Both the position numbers and the translations under genes were made by a program. A stretch of 64,000 nt of DNA from Diatrype stigma. Lineage: Eukaryota; Ascomycota; Sordariomycetes; Xylariales; Diatrypaceae. The notes beneath the pieces are model-generated. The model saw only the letters and a program-made list of their open reading frames with translations. It had not been told where the DNA came from and made no database searches. Positions 49,007-61,433 of the stretch are shown here, one piece after another; the first letter of the stretch is position 1, and each line of letters opens with the position of its first letter. The DNA is taken from the NCBI GenBank assembly GCA_022225965.2, contig JAKJXP020000029.1, forward strand, positions 248,001 to 312,000, in the 5' to 3' direction.

Positions 49007-50997
49007 TCATTCCACAGGCCAATGTTCCGCCTCCACGCCCGCCCAGAAGAGCAGCTTCCGGTGCGCGGCGCGGAAGCGAGCCGCGAAGCTCGTCGAGCTC
49101 GGCAGCTCCTCCTCCTCGGCACCCTCCAGCACATCATCGTACCACGCCCTGACGGCGCGGGCATACGCGGCATCGGGCCCGAAGGCGCGCTCCGCCGCGC
49201 CGACCAGCATGTGCAGCAAGCCGTGGTACTCGTCCCAGAACTCGCCTTTACCCCCTCCACCTCCGTTCTTATTCTCACCACCATCACCCCGACCAGAAGC
49301 AGGGCGGGCGAACGACAGGAAATGCCGGTCGCGCAGCGCGGCCGCCCGGCTCGCGGGCTGCACCACGACCCCCGTCAGCAGGCGCACCAGGTCGTGCAGG
49401 TCGTAGGCCCAGTCCGGCCCGCTCTTGGGCGCCGTGTACGCGCAGCCCTTGACGCCGCACCGCAGCGCCGCCGTCCCGCTCCCGCCCCGCACGCTGTGCA
49501 TGTTGCCCAGCCGCTTGTACAGCAGGGGCACCGGGTCCAGCGTGTCGGGCCACCGGCTCGCCGGGAACGCGTCGTTGATGAGGCTTCGGGCGCGCGCTTC
49601 GAGCGTCGTGAGGGGCGGCACGAGGTCGTCGTCGGGGGCGGCAGCAGTAGCTGATGTTGATGAGGTGGTGGTGGGCGTAGCGGTGGCCCTGCTCGCCTGC
49701 ATTGCTATGATCGTGTTGTTGATCAGGTTCGTGAGCGACTTCTGCGCTTTGTGCACGAACTCGATCTCCGACATGTCGTTCAGCGTCCGCCGCTTGTGCT
49801 TCTTGAATTCTCTTTCGCACCGTGCGCCTACATTTCGGTATTTAATATGTGTTAGTGATTTTGAACCCTCTGCTCCTGAACTGAAATGTAAAGAGTGTTA
49901 TCATTTCCCTACAGGCACAGTCGAAGAAGAACTGATCTTTCAGTCGTTCTCGCCGCATCAGAACATCGCACGTGACGTCTGTGTAGCACTGCAGGAGCTC
50001 GTCTCCAGCCCGGATCGGCCGCAGGGACCGGACGCGGAGCTCGCTGCCCTCGAAGACCGTCAGCGCGTTCGGCTCGCACGAGTGGTTCATCAACGCCATC
50101 GGTACGTCGAGCGCCGTGCCCAGCACCAGCGCCTGCCCCGACTCGCGGATGCTTATGTTGTTGGTAAGAATCTGGGTGGGAGAAGAGGTTAGACTGACCA
50201 GCTGACTGACTGACCGACTGCCATAGTGCTAGGAGAGGTTGTATTTGAAGGGGCAAGCAGACAATTGGTATGATTTGCTTACCGCACAATACAATCTAGA
50301 TATCTCGGCAACATCCAGACTGGTCCCGGTACGCTCTTTTGCGGTCTTGGCGAGTTCCTCTATCGAGGTAGCGCCTGGTCCGGATAGACGACTTTCCTGA
50401 TGCGCCCCCAGACGGGTTATCGCCTTCCAGTCCCCCTCGGCAGACAGGAGCCCATTCTTGTGCAGAACTAGGGCTCGATACAAGGCGCGCGTCTTGGCGG
50501 ATGATGCCGGAAGCTTGAGCAGCAGGTCGCATTCGTGCTTGTGGTATGCTTCCCAGGCCTTGTCTTGACATGACTTTTCCCCACATGTGTATTAATTAGC
50601 CGTGACATAACGTATCGTCTTCGTCTTAGCCATATATGGTACTCACTTTCGAGCAGTAATAGCACTTCCCACACCCGGCCCAGCAGGGTATCATCTCTAG
50701 AGGCGCATCATCCTTGGTGCGGAACCGCCCGCTCGGGTGAACTCTGCTTAGGGTGTTGGCATAGCAGAAAGCGCAGACACTATCCGCCAGCCCATCGGCG
50801 ACGCATTCCACTACCGGTGATGAGCGGTATATCTCTGCGCCCTCAGGTATATCGTCCAGAGTAAAGAGGCCTGAGCCTGCTTCGGAGATCTCGGATTGCC
50901 GAACCTCTAAGGAGTGTGTAGTTGTGATGCTGCCCAGCAGATGTTGGCAGAGCCGGGCATCATCGTGGAAATTCTGGGCATCATGAGGACTATCCAT
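49007..50997 (-). CDS. SET and MYND domain protein (SMYD-like methyltransferase)
   Basis: Four exons, 50997-50647, 50573-50283, 50171-49913 and 49827-49007, encode 573 aa. The split SET domain begins at LEVRQSEISEAGSGLF. The MYND zinc finger (CAFCYANT, CWAGCGKCYYCSK|SCQDKAWEAYHKHEC) is completed only by splicing exons 1 and 2. The SET core has NHSCEPNA at 243-250 and GDELLQCYTD, and the post-SET FFFDCACARC is completed by exons 3 and 4. The last 250 residues are a helical C-terminal region as in SMYD proteins, with a Gly-rich insert. It should transfer methyl groups from SAM to lysine of a protein; the substrate is unknown. The third intron uses the uncommon donor GTAGGG. It diverges from the cupin gene. 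Confidence 0.93.
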
Positions 50998-51870
50998 CGC
51001 TTTTTCCTGAGATTAATTGATGTAACTCAGGTGCAACGTACAGCCTTCTCAGGGCAATATCGCTCAAGAGGTCAGAATTCATATGTTGACGAATCCCTAC
51101 AAGCCGTTATAGTGACGACGGTAATGACGTCATAACCGTTACAAACCTGAAACTTGATTATACGAGCTTGTACGACTGGCTGACATGACAGTATTTATGC
51201 TATCACAATCCGACGTCCAGTATTAGCAGTTCCTGGGTTCATGTTATGTAGTAGGAACGATGATGTTCGGTTTGGCTATATGCTCTAGAAAACAATCAAG
51301 GTGGATTGTAGGAGAAACCATTTGACATACACACATATAATTTAGTATATGGGATATATCGTTTGTCCCTTTCGAGATTATAGTGTCGTTCATAACGATT
51401 ATACAGCATCCAGGGAATGTACAGTCACTTCTACAGTGATAACCTCGCTACATGAACCGTTGGGAGGTGGTTCAATTGCATGATCACACGTAGATGTCTG
51501 TACTGGGTTATAGAATGGGATATTTGTATGAAACGCACGTTTGGTGAGGTTTGTTGAGGTGGATGCTATCGCTTGTTAAATCGTTACTGTGGTAGATTGT
51601 TGGCAGGGGTTGTGTCTACATAGTAACAAATGCTGCCCCTATACTGCCCGGTGCCGGATAGGGTCCACAAATGTTAAAATAGGGGAGAGTGGCAATGACG
51701 TCGTTATCCCGTGCATGTGGGGCTATTTCCCGACTTGCCCCTGTTTCAACCCAACAACTACAACTTGAACGGAGTAAATACTTGTACTTGATTAATACAT
51801 ACTTAGAAGATAATGCCGAAACAATTCTACACTTAGACTTGACGAGATCTAGCCCTCTAGCTACGCTACA
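50998..51870. other. Divergent promoter region of SET/MYND and cupin genes
   Basis: AT-rich spacer without supported frames. A GGATTGTAGG/GTAGATTGTTGG-like sequence recurs loosely; no clear motif. Confidence 0.45.
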
Positions 51871-52452
51871 ATGGCAAAGCTCACTCCGACACCCCTGTCA
51901 TCGCTTCGCGTCTCCCGGCATACCATCCCGGCACACAACCTCATCCCGAATACCGATATCCAGAATAAGCCGCTGCTGCACTATCACGGAGCCTTTGCTG
52001 TGTCGGGGGGAGGAACCCTGACAGCATCGGCGATCGAAGCGCACCTCGCCTCGGTCGGGGTCGTGGAGCCGCAGTGGCGCTTCTCCATGTACCCCACGAC
52101 CCACTTCCACTCCACGACCCACGAGGTGCTGTGTATCAGTTGCGGGCGGGCGAGGCTCTGTTTCGGTGGCGAGGACAACCCGGGCAAGGTTGAGGCACTG
52201 GCCGAGAAGGGTGACGTCCTGATCGTGCCTGCCGGCGTTGGCCACCGGTTGCTGGAGGACCTCGACGAAGAAGGGGCTAGCGGTGGCGGCGACGGCGGAT
52301 TTGAGATGGTGGGGTCCTATCCGAAGGTTTATCATTGGGATATGTGCTACGGTAAGAAGGGAGAGGAGGCAAAGGTTCGAGGCATTGCGAAGCTACCGTG
52401 GTTCAAGAGGGATCCTATTTATGGAGCTCAGGGGCCTACGCTGGACTTTTGA
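51871..52452 (+). CDS. Cupin domain protein, YjlB-like
   Basis: Single exon, 193 aa. A short N-terminal segment (HTIPAHNLIPNTDIQNKPLLHY) leads to a cupin barrel: HFHSTTHEVLCISCGRARLCFGG supplies the metal-binding His-x-His...Glu pattern, and DVLIVPAGVGHRLL the second-motif His. EMVGSYPKVYHWDM follows, characteristic of the YjlB branch seen in bacteria and fungi. A metal-dependent enzyme or small-molecule binding role is likely, but the substrate is unknown. There is no signal peptide and no intron. The 3' end converges on the ankyrin gene 247 bp away. Confidence 0.88.
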   Translation: MAKLTPTPLSSLRVSRHTIPAHNLIPNTDIQNKPLLHYHGAFAVSGGGTLTASAIEAHLASVGVVEPQWRFSMYPTTHFHSTTHEVLCISCGRARLCFGGEDNPGKVEALAEKGDVLIVPAGVGHRLLEDLDEEGASGGGDGGFEMVGSYPKVYHWDMCYGKKGEEAKVRGIAKLPWFKRDPIYGAQGPTLDF

Positions 52453-52698
52453 TGCTGCCTTTGGAGTGTTCTTGCATTCATACCTAATGTTCTTTCCTAG
52501 GAAAGCATTGGACGGGCCTTGGCTAGTTGAATAACCAGGTATACATGATAGTAGTGTTGTGTTGCTTTCAAGCCGCCCAAAAATCAGTAGTAATCCAACC
52601 CCAGAAAGGGAGAAGAGAAGAAAAAGAAAAAAGACAAGCAAACAGACCAGGCCTTGATATCCCATCATTCATCACCCGGACTTCACCGAAAGCGCCAT

Positions 52699-55600
52699 CT
52701 AGAAACTACCCACACCTGTATACCCAGCAAATTGTGGCAAGGAGGCCGGTTTGCTTTCCTTCTGGAGACTCTGGATCATCTCTGCGCATCCGCCGTGTCC
52801 ATTGTTTCTCGCAAGCTCGATAGCATGAGCGCACATCTCTGGACTGAACACCACGCCCTGCATTTGAGCTGCCTTCCAAAGGAACGCGATCATGTCAACG
52901 TGTCCGTGTTCCGCCGCGCCCTCGAGAGGCCAGCGCCCATGGCCTTTTGAAGGGAGAGGACTGTCCAGCCTAGCCCCGTGAGACAGCAACTCGCAGGCTA
53001 CTGCGATGCTGCCGCTGATCGCGGCGAGTTGAATCGCGGTGCCCCCACTGTAAGTGGCGGGGGCCTCGTCGACTTTAGCTCCTTTCGCGAGGAGCAGTCT
53101 CACGATCTCAAGGCTAGGGGCCTCGGCCGCCTTTTGTAGCGGGGTGCGCTTGTACCCATATTTTGCTTCAGCATTGTAATCGGCCCCCTTGCTGATTAAA
53201 AGATCTACGAGCTCGCAGTTCTTTGATCCAATGGCCAGCAGAAGAGGCAATTGACTGGTGGCCGTCATGTCATCCCCATACGCGCAGCTAGCTACGCTGC
53301 TTGGGTTGACACCCAATTGGAGAAGTTTCCGTATCGTTAATAATCCGTATTGCGGATTCGTCCTGCACTGCTCAATTGCAGTCCCAAGAGGGGTCGCACA
53401 ATCGTCAGTATTTCTATCTCTCTTTAACCCGCGTACTCCGGTCCCGTCTCTATAGGGGATGGTTGGGCTGTGTATATCGATAAGCCTTGATCCTAGGAGT
53501 CCATCCACGAGGTCAAGCCCGCTGGGTCCAAGGCAAATGGCCCGCGCCAAAGCTTCTGTTCCAAATTCCCGGGGGACACATTCGCTTGTGTGTGGTGTAT
53601 TTTGGAGAAGGAGATCTAATAACTCCACAGACTGGACCTCAACTGCTTCACTTATAAGGATGTCGTCAACAAGCGCACCCAACTCAAGGAACACGGTTGC
53701 TACGCGCAAACTGTTAATCCTGATGGCAGTTTGAAGACCAGCCCATAAACCCCTTGTTGTCAATAAGCCATCGCGATGCAACCCCCGGAAAAGTTCTTCA
53801 TCTCCATTCTGTAATAGCTCAGTGGAGCCACAGGAAGGTAAAAATGCTGCAAACGGGAAGACTTGGCGTATCTTGTCTAAAATCATATGATCGCCCCAGT
53901 GCAATGCCTCGAGAAGTAGACACGTTTCCTTGCCCTTCCATATGAAGGATGTTTTCCCATCGGTAACAGTGAGGTCTGTGTCTAGCAAAATGTGAACCAA
54001 CTTCCGGTTTCGACGTACCAGGGCAGCAAAGAGCGGACTGGTACCGGTATCGATTCTTGTTCTCGGTGCGATACCGAGGCAGGCTCCAGCTTCAATGAGT
54101 TCCTCTGCGACATGTTCTTGGATCGGATCCTGCTCAATCGCGATTGCTAAAGGCAGGCACATTTGATCCAGTTTGAGTGGCTTACATCGGCTTATGAGCG
54201 TCCGGACAAGGGCGGTGTTCCCGGTTTCCACTGCTGCTGCTAATGCGAGCTCAAAACGCCGCTCTTTGTTGAGACTGGATAAGGCGCCGGCGTTTGCGAT
54301 CTTATTTGTTAATTGTTCATCCCTAGCCTTGATTGCTTCAGAAAATGAGGTACTGGCGTCCCGGTCAGTTCTGTGGCGGTAGGTCCAGTGTATATCCTCA
54401 ATGCTATGGGTAGGGCCATCTAAATCTGGCGACATTGTAAGGACAGTCTGGATGGCATGTTCGCTACCACCGCGTATGACCGCACTAAACAATTGGTAGG
54501 ATCGATATGGAGTGTGCCTTGCTAAAATAACGTCGACCAGTCGAGGATGTCCATGGACGGCGGCTCGGATTAGTGCCCAATCAATCATCTTCCCGTACTC
54601 AATCAAGCATCTGCCACGATGCTCCTTCTCACAAGCCTCGAAACACTGACGCATGATCTTTGTCAAGGCCTCGTCTGTGAGCATCGCTATCATTCGGAAT
54701 AAGTTACTAGTCCATAAATCTGGATGGTTGTACAGTGCTAAGTTCGATGCGAGGACATATACCAAGTTAGGGTCGTCGATGAACATGGCCGCTTTGAGGA
54801 TTCGAGGATGGACGTAGGATGTTTTCTGAATAAGCTTCCTGGCGAGTTTGACCACTTCATCGTCAACATGTTCGCCCGTACGGATGCTTGATAAAAGATT
54901 TCGCAAAGCTCCTCCGTCTTCAGGGTCTGCGAGTAATGACTTGTTCACATCGGCGTTCATTTCCATTAGCAATTCCACGACGTCCACGCTCCGGAGACTT
55001 GCCGCTCGCTCGATAGGTGTGTATTGCTGTCCTTGGTGAGTGCAGACAATGCTGTTGATATCAAGTATCCGAGTAGCGATCAATTTCTCAACAGCCTTCT
55101 TGTCCTTTGCTTCAATAGCAGCTTGAAACATGTTCTCTGCAAGCGCGGTGCTGATTGGGCCAGTGCTTATTTTCAGAAGCATAATCATGAGAGAGGCAAC
55201 GTCGCCGAATCGACTCAGATACTCTAGGATACCCTCAGGCGGTATCTTGTGGACGAGGGCAGAGCCATTAGCGATGGAATACAACAAAAGTTGGTTGAAA
55301 TCAGTGGCAGAGTTGAAAATGGAGTTTGGGGACTGCAAAGCATCGGAGTTATACGGCTGCTGGCGATAGGTCTGATCCAACGCAAGATGTTCGAGTGAGC
55401 TCCGGATACCATGTGAGTAGAAATGTCTTTCGTTTCGTTTTAGCGCGATACTATTGGATCTTGAGAGTCCGTTTTGGACACATCCCAAGAATTGCTCGAC
55501 GTGATTGTGTTGTATTTGGGTAACAATCGAGGGGGACGTTGCACGGAGTGCCCTGGTGGCAAAGCTGATACCTGTAGACTTGTTAGAGCTACCGATATAC

Positions 55601-56447
55601 TTGCGATTCATGTCCTCATTCTCTGAACGTCCAACTCTGTTGAGCACATACCATGCGTTATACTATGAGTCTGAAAAAGTATCTCCAGCTGCTTTGATGG
55701 CAGATATTGGAGGATGTTGCCATGATCAGGTATGAGCAGAGGTGATGAATGGGTTCCAGATTCCGGAAAGAAAATAGTCTGGATATGTTGGTAGAAGCCC
55801 ATTGTTTGGTCAGGCACTTGCTGCAAGCCCGAATCGAGGTACACGGAGTCATGGCCCGAGGCTTGAGGTAACGCACCAAAGGTATAACGGTTTTCAGCAG
55901 GGGAAAAGGGGTCGAAGGGGTTGGTGAATGTTAGCTCGAGATTATTGATATATTCGATGTCCCCATAACCCGGGGGTATCTCGAGATCATCAGTGGCGCC
56001 CACAGAATCTGCGTTATTGGGAGGGGCAGAAATAGGGGCTCGACTAGATGTTGCATGGGGTATTGAACCCCGCCTAGAATATCTGCTGAAGTCTTCGACA
56101 ACCACCCAGTTGCCGTCGTCATCCTGTTTCTCAATAGTGACCTTCCCCAGGTTCTTTGTCTTTCCAGGATCTGTCAAACGGTTAGATATATATCAGAATG
56201 AACAGCGACATAGAGTCACAGACCATCGGATCATACCTTGGGAGTGCCCGCTTGGCAAATATCTGCCTGCCGTCCTTAAGTGCCGGCGTGCTCTTATGAG
56301 CCGTTTTCTAGGGAGCTCTCGACCTGAGAGGAGTACTCGGCTTCTTACTCCATCTTGAGAAAGCCTGTCGATCATGTTGAAAATGGACTTCCATTCCTCT
56401 TGTTTGAGGTTCAGGGTCACTTCACGCACCCTCGTTGTCGACGCCAT
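52699..56447 (-). CDS. Large ankyrin-repeat protein, 1200 aa
   Basis: Exons 56447-56237, 56170-55652 and 55571-52699. Introns have GTATGA and GTATGT donors, CTAAC branch sites and CAG acceptors, and the phases agree. The N-terminal 70 residues are basic and helical (EVTLNLKQEEWKSIFNMIDR, RKRLIRARRHLR), then an acidic Pro/Asn linker. From about residue 330 degenerate ankyrin units appear, becoming clear at the C-terminus (LPLLLAIGSKNCELVDLLIS, TPLQKAAEAPSLEIVRLLLA, TAIQLAAISGSIAVACELLS, WPLEGAAEHGHVDMIAFLW). No NACHT, kinase or lipase domain is found, so it is not an obvious NLR. Such ankyrin proteins are numerous and variable in Pezizomycotina. Interaction partner unknown. Confidence 0.85.
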
Positions 56448-57215
56448 TTTGAGCAAATTGATGAGATCGCATATATGAAAACTGGTCGTATCGCAAAGAG
56501 GGGGGTAGGCAGATATATATATATATATATACTACAGTTCAATCCCCTCGCGACAAAGGACAAAACCATCCTCACGTCCTCATCGGTACAGCCTGGCCAT
56601 GACCATGACGGAATGTCATGCATGCATGGTCGCCTTAATGGTCGCCTTGAAGGTTGCCTTGTTTAAGCGGGCTGGCAAGACCTCCCTACATCATGCAGGC
56701 TACAGGGCCAATCAGCAAGATGTGACAACTCAGACGCTGATGTACCTAAGTAGATTTTGTCAAAATCCTGATGACAAAAGTTTTCTTAGGATTTTTGTCG
56801 CTGCATCGCCAAGGCACTTTTTGTCCGCCACCAAAGAAAGGCCATGGCGCTACCTAACAGGCTGCCACCCGCCTCTATTCAAGGCACTTTATTGCCTTGC
56901 CTCTCTAGAGTGTCTACATATAATACACCCAGGACGCCCTCGTCAAGTGGTTCCATCGCACCTAGGGTGGCGGTTGCTGTGTCGCGGCCAAAACTACTGT
57001 GATGTGCAATGGATGGGCCCGAGCAAGTGATCTGTTATTGAGGTAACTGTATACTCCTATACTTCAATCGGTATAGATCAAAATAGTAATGCAAATGTAA
57101 CCGTCGTCATAAGATAAACCCCTATTCCTAGTTTCGTGCAACTGGGGCATCACGCTACCCCTATTTCGGGATTTAAAGTACCTTTGTAGCTTACTTGGGT
57201 ACGTCACATGCATTT
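56448..57215. other. Intergenic
   Basis: Contains an AT dinucleotide tract at about 56512-56532 just upstream of the ankyrin gene. Frames across 56.6-57.0 kb are not supported. Confidence 0.45.
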
Positions 57216-58504
57216 TCAAACAATCTCCCTGGGTGACACTGCATAAGAGTCGATCCATCCCACATTTGGCTGCTGCCCGGTCGGTGTCATGAAAACATCT
57301 ACGGGCCGGCGATAAGGCTCAACCCGTACACTATCGAAGACCTCGGTCACGTTACTCGCTTCTTCCGCCGCTGCATCGTATCCCGGGCCGTACGCCTGAT
57401 ATACCGCCATAGTAGTATTAACGCCAATTCTGCCGTTTGGTTGCCCAGACCAGTCGGTGTATCCCGCGGGAAGGATACTTGGGTCGAAGTACGTCTCCAT
57501 GAATATGCTCCTATGCAGCTCGTTCCACGGCCGCCCGAGCGAACACACGTCCTCGAGCTCCGCAGCGATAGAAGTGTTGGCGGCAACGACCCTCGAGTCG
57601 GAAATGTACACCCCGTACTTGTTCGGAAACGTTGTGTTGGTCCCCTTCCAAGCGGTGATTCCGCCCCCGCAGCCGCGCAGCGAGAGCAAGGACTTCTCGA
57701 TGTAGAGCGTGCCGAAGCCATAGAGGAAGTCGGTCTGTCCCGCCACGACACTATCGTAGAAGTATGCGTTGCCCAGTTTGCCAATGTAAACCCGCACCAG
57801 TTAGTTAGCAGGGCGCGAGGTCGTAGCAGGGGAAGTAGAGCGCTCACGGTGTCTTGGTAGCTGTAGAACCCACAGGAGTAAAACCCGGCGTTGGCGCGGC
57901 TCACCCCCATCGCATGAGCGGGTCCGTAGGAATACGGCCTGTATTCGTTATGGAAGTCGATGTTGTACGCGCGGAAATCCGTACAGCCAAACGGAGTCTC
58001 GTCCGGTACCGGAAACCCGGTGGGACCGGAGCCCGTCAACGTCGCGTTGAGTGTCGGCCCGATGGTCAGAGCACCCGTGTATACATTGTCCGTGAAGGTT
58101 TCCTCGTGGTTAGCTGAATCCCAGTAAACCTGAACATCGTTCTTGGTGCCATTCTTGTCGTGGCTCTCGGCGTAGGTGTCAAATCGCAGTGCCGTTCCCA
58201 CCATACCAAGCAACGTGAGAGGTCCTTGCCGCGTCACATTCAATTGCTCGGTATATGTCCCAGGTGCAACCAATACGGTGTAAGGAACCGTGTCATTCGG
58301 TATAGAAGTGATCGCACTCGCTATTGTCTGGAATCCCGCCTTCTCATCTGACTGGCTCACATACAGAGTCTGTGGAGGGCATCCTTGAAGGGGATCGGGT
58401 GTTTTCATCTGGCATTGCCTGTAATTGTAGCCAGGGTCAATGCTGGCATGAACGGGGAGTAGGAACAATGGAAGGGTCAGAAGCAAGTCCGTCTGGCTTA
58501 ACAT
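57216..58504 (-). CDS. Secreted pectinesterase (CE8) with a non-AG splice acceptor
   Basis: Two exons, 58504-57848 and 57791-57216, would give 410 aa. A signal peptide (MLSQTDLLLTLPLFLLPVHA) precedes the right-handed beta-helix domain. Catalytic features are intact: GFYSYQDT with Gln217 and Asp218, TDFLYG with nucleophile Asp240, and LGRPW with Arg306. It de-esterifies pectin in plant cell walls. Several N-glycosylation sites are present. The 56-nt intron between QDT and VYIGKLGN has donor GTGAGC and a perfect GCTAACTAAC branch region, but the acceptor reads GCGG where GCAG is expected (GG at 57793-57792). If it is not spliced the frame shifts and the protein loses Asp240 and Arg306. It is either a recent splice-site lesion, a base error, or a rare non-canonical site. 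Confidence 0.85.
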
Positions 58505-59386
58505 ATTGAGATTACCCGAGTTCTTAGGTTAGAACTGTTAGGTCAAGTCAAATTCTTTTTCCTTAAAAATTATAGCTAGACGTGTATCCTGCAACTACTT
58601 GAACCTGTCTATCAACTCGTTTTAGTCCGGGGAGACCCAGGGCAGCCGGGGGTGTCAACGTCCTATAGGCTTTGCCCCATAATCTATGTCTAAATGGTTG
58701 CGGGGTTCTCAGGGTGAGTTTAGGACAAATCTGGATAGTCGGCTACCTCTTCATCTGTATTTCTTACTATATTGGGTAATTTGCTAGGCTGTCAGTCGAA
58801 TGCCACTGGTGGAAAATAATTTGGAGCTTTAAGAGCCGACCACTTTATCCAGTTCCTTCATGTACGGTAACGAGTGCGCCGATCTCCCAGCAAGAGGTGC
58901 CTTGGGCTTGCGTATAATATCATCCTCGCTGCGATATATTCCACTATCTCTCCTGGTACATGTCGCCGGGCATTCCTGTTCAATATAACATGCTAACACT
59001 TCGTCTTCATACCTACGTTCTTTTCGAACTCATTTCAAGGTTCAGATTATATCGAAAGACTTAAGCTGTACGACTAATGTAGTCGTATTAACAACCGATT
59101 CTACCACAAAATTTATCCCGGTTGGTGCAGACAGTGCCAGGGCGCTGCCAGAGCTTTTAGAACTGTCCCCGGAGCTGCTATAAGCCCAGATGGCGTTGTG
59201 CCCCCTCCCCCCTTTTTGCGCCGTGTCTGAAGTCCCCAATACGTATACCTGCCTCCGTTGCCCTTGCACCCCGCATTTCCTCAAGTAATCCCATAAAATG
59301 TATTGAAATGATCGAATTAGGAAAACACGAAGCCTTCAGACATTATCTATTGGTGACAGACAAAGGACAGATGTCTAGTTACAGGT
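58505..59386. other. Intergenic
   Basis: Promoter of the pectinesterase and 3' flank of the BTB gene. No supported frame or repeat. Confidence 0.45.
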
Positions 59387-60638
59387 TCAATGCATTATGT
59401 GTCTGAGTGCCTCCACGATCTGGTTCACGGAAGGCTCGATCCTGTTCTTGAGGTTGCAGCTATAGGTATGTGGTGATTCAATAGATTGCCCAAATCCATA
59501 TTTGTCGGTCCTTCCAGAATACCACGTGGGTGTAGAAAAACCCAACATTGTTTTGCTGAGACTGTCCACGCTGTGGCCTAGGAATGGGGTTTTCGGACGT
59601 TTGTCCACTAGGCCATGCTTGTGCATCTCCCTGATGAGAGCACCAAGCAGCATAGACGAACAAGAATCGGTGCAGCTCCCCTCGCTACAAAGGGATTCGC
59701 GTAACTTATCAAGAACCTCGAATAAATCTAATATTGCTACCTGTCGTCTGATCTCGATTGTATCTGCGCAATATATCAGCTGAAAGCCCCAAGCAGATAA
59801 TAAACAACTTACCCAGAAGGTCTGCGGAAAGTGGAAGACCCATGGTGTTCAGTGGACCACGACATTCCATGATAGTGATTGCAGTCATCTCCTCGAAAAT
59901 ATCATCTCGTAAGAAAACACGGGAGATGCTGAGCCAGAGAGTAGAAACTTTCCCGTATGAGGTTGGGAGATCTTTCTTCAGATCTGCAATCCAAAGGTCG
60001 ACAAATAGTTCCACGATCTCGTGGCACTTGTAGTAGTCAACTAGTATCGTGATCTTCCCCAGCATTTCGAGGCTGACAGCCCGGGGGACCGCACGGTGGT
60101 GACCATGAATAATATCCAGTAGGATCATGAAGGCTTCGGTATCCCACTCGGTTGTCACAATCCTGCGGATCGATTGGCTGTTAGGGATATGCTCCCTCCA
60201 AGGCCCGTTCAACATTTTGTCAAAAACAGGCGACGCCAGAGCCAAATGTCGTGAGGAAACACGGACCCGCATCTCGTCATTCTTTTTGTCATACCCAAGA
60301 ACCGGAAAGATAGGTTCGTCGTGTTCATTTTGCAGTCCAGAGGTCGGGCTTGTTCCAGGTTCATCAATCGTCGCGCATTCGGAAACGAGTTCGAAGGTAG
60401 ACTCGAGGGCAGGCTCAGGGGCAGGCTCAGGATCAGGTTCGGGAGCAATAGGTCGTGTATGCAGAACCCCCCTCTTCTTCTTCTTCTTCTTCCCCTCTTT
60501 TTTCATACGATCAAGACATTCTAGCGTTGTAACTGGATCCTCTGACCATGAAAAACGCTGTCGATCTGGCTGTTCCAGAACCAACTCGACATCTCCCCTT
60601 GGATCTAGTTCGTAGTGCGATGTCTTCATTGTACCCAC
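59387..60638 (-). CDS. BTB/POZ domain protein, fungal type
   Basis: Exons 60638-59813 and 59763-59387 (intron GTAAGT...CAG, 49 nt, the shortest in the window) give 400 aa. The start MGTMKTSHYELDPRGDVELVL carries the DPRGDVELVL opening common in fungal BTB proteins. A lysine run (KKKKKK) and a Glu/Pro repeat (PEPDPEPAPEPALE) form the linker. The BTB core follows at about 120-230 (VRVSSRHLALASPVFDKML, TEAFMILLDIIHG, LGKITILVDYYKCHEIVELF). After the intron comes RRQVAILDLFEVLDKLRESL and a conserved-looking C-terminus with several Cys. Such proteins may be Cul3 adaptors or scaffolds. Reading through the intron would end after about 34 codons with no conservation. Confidence 0.85.
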
Positions 60639-61433
60639 AAGCTACCTTCGGCGGGGACGTAAATAATTCTAGGTGAAGGATGACTGTAGGTGGGAAGTCG
60701 TCGTCAGCCGGAGTAATTTGAGGGGTCGTACGCAGGCTGAGGGCTGTTGGCTGCTTGATAAATACTTGGCAGGCTTTCCAACCCCCGTTATAAACGCAGG
60801 AAACATTGGCGCCCAAAAATGAAAAGTCTGCCTTACCACTTATCTGAATGATAGTTCAACCTAATAAGTACATGAAAACGATCACACAGACAAGCTTTTA
60901 CACCTAAAGTACCGGTACGACGCATGGTGCATGGTGATTTATGACATGTCGGTCACGGACGCGACAAACGCGGGAGGCCCATAGGCAGGAGGCCCTCCTG
61001 ATAATGCAAGTCGCACGATAACTGCATGAAAGCGGAGACAGATGGAGGATATACCATCGATAGATAAAAAAGGAATGGAGGTTACGTAGTCATTTACTTG
61101 ACGGACCCCTTGCCAGAGAAGCGGGAAGCATAAGTACACTTGACAGGATAGACTGACATCGCGAATGGTAATAGAGCGTAACACTAACCCGCATATGCGA
61201 GAAAAACTATTAGGGGATAAATGCCTCTACATAAACAAATGGACATCGGCCACGATTGCTGTGTATCACTGCCAACATAATACCGCACTTAATGGCTACA
61301 CCAATGAGATCTACTTATGGATATATCCTCGAATGGTGATCCTCCCCTTCTGTCAGTCGGTTACCAACCAGCTGGGACAAAGTAGCCTGCCTTACAGACG
61401 TCGACGATTTTATACCTGTCCCGCCTATAATAC
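60639..61433. other. Intergenic
   Basis: BTB gene promoter and 3' flank of the oxidoreductase gene. Nothing recognised. Confidence 0.45.
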
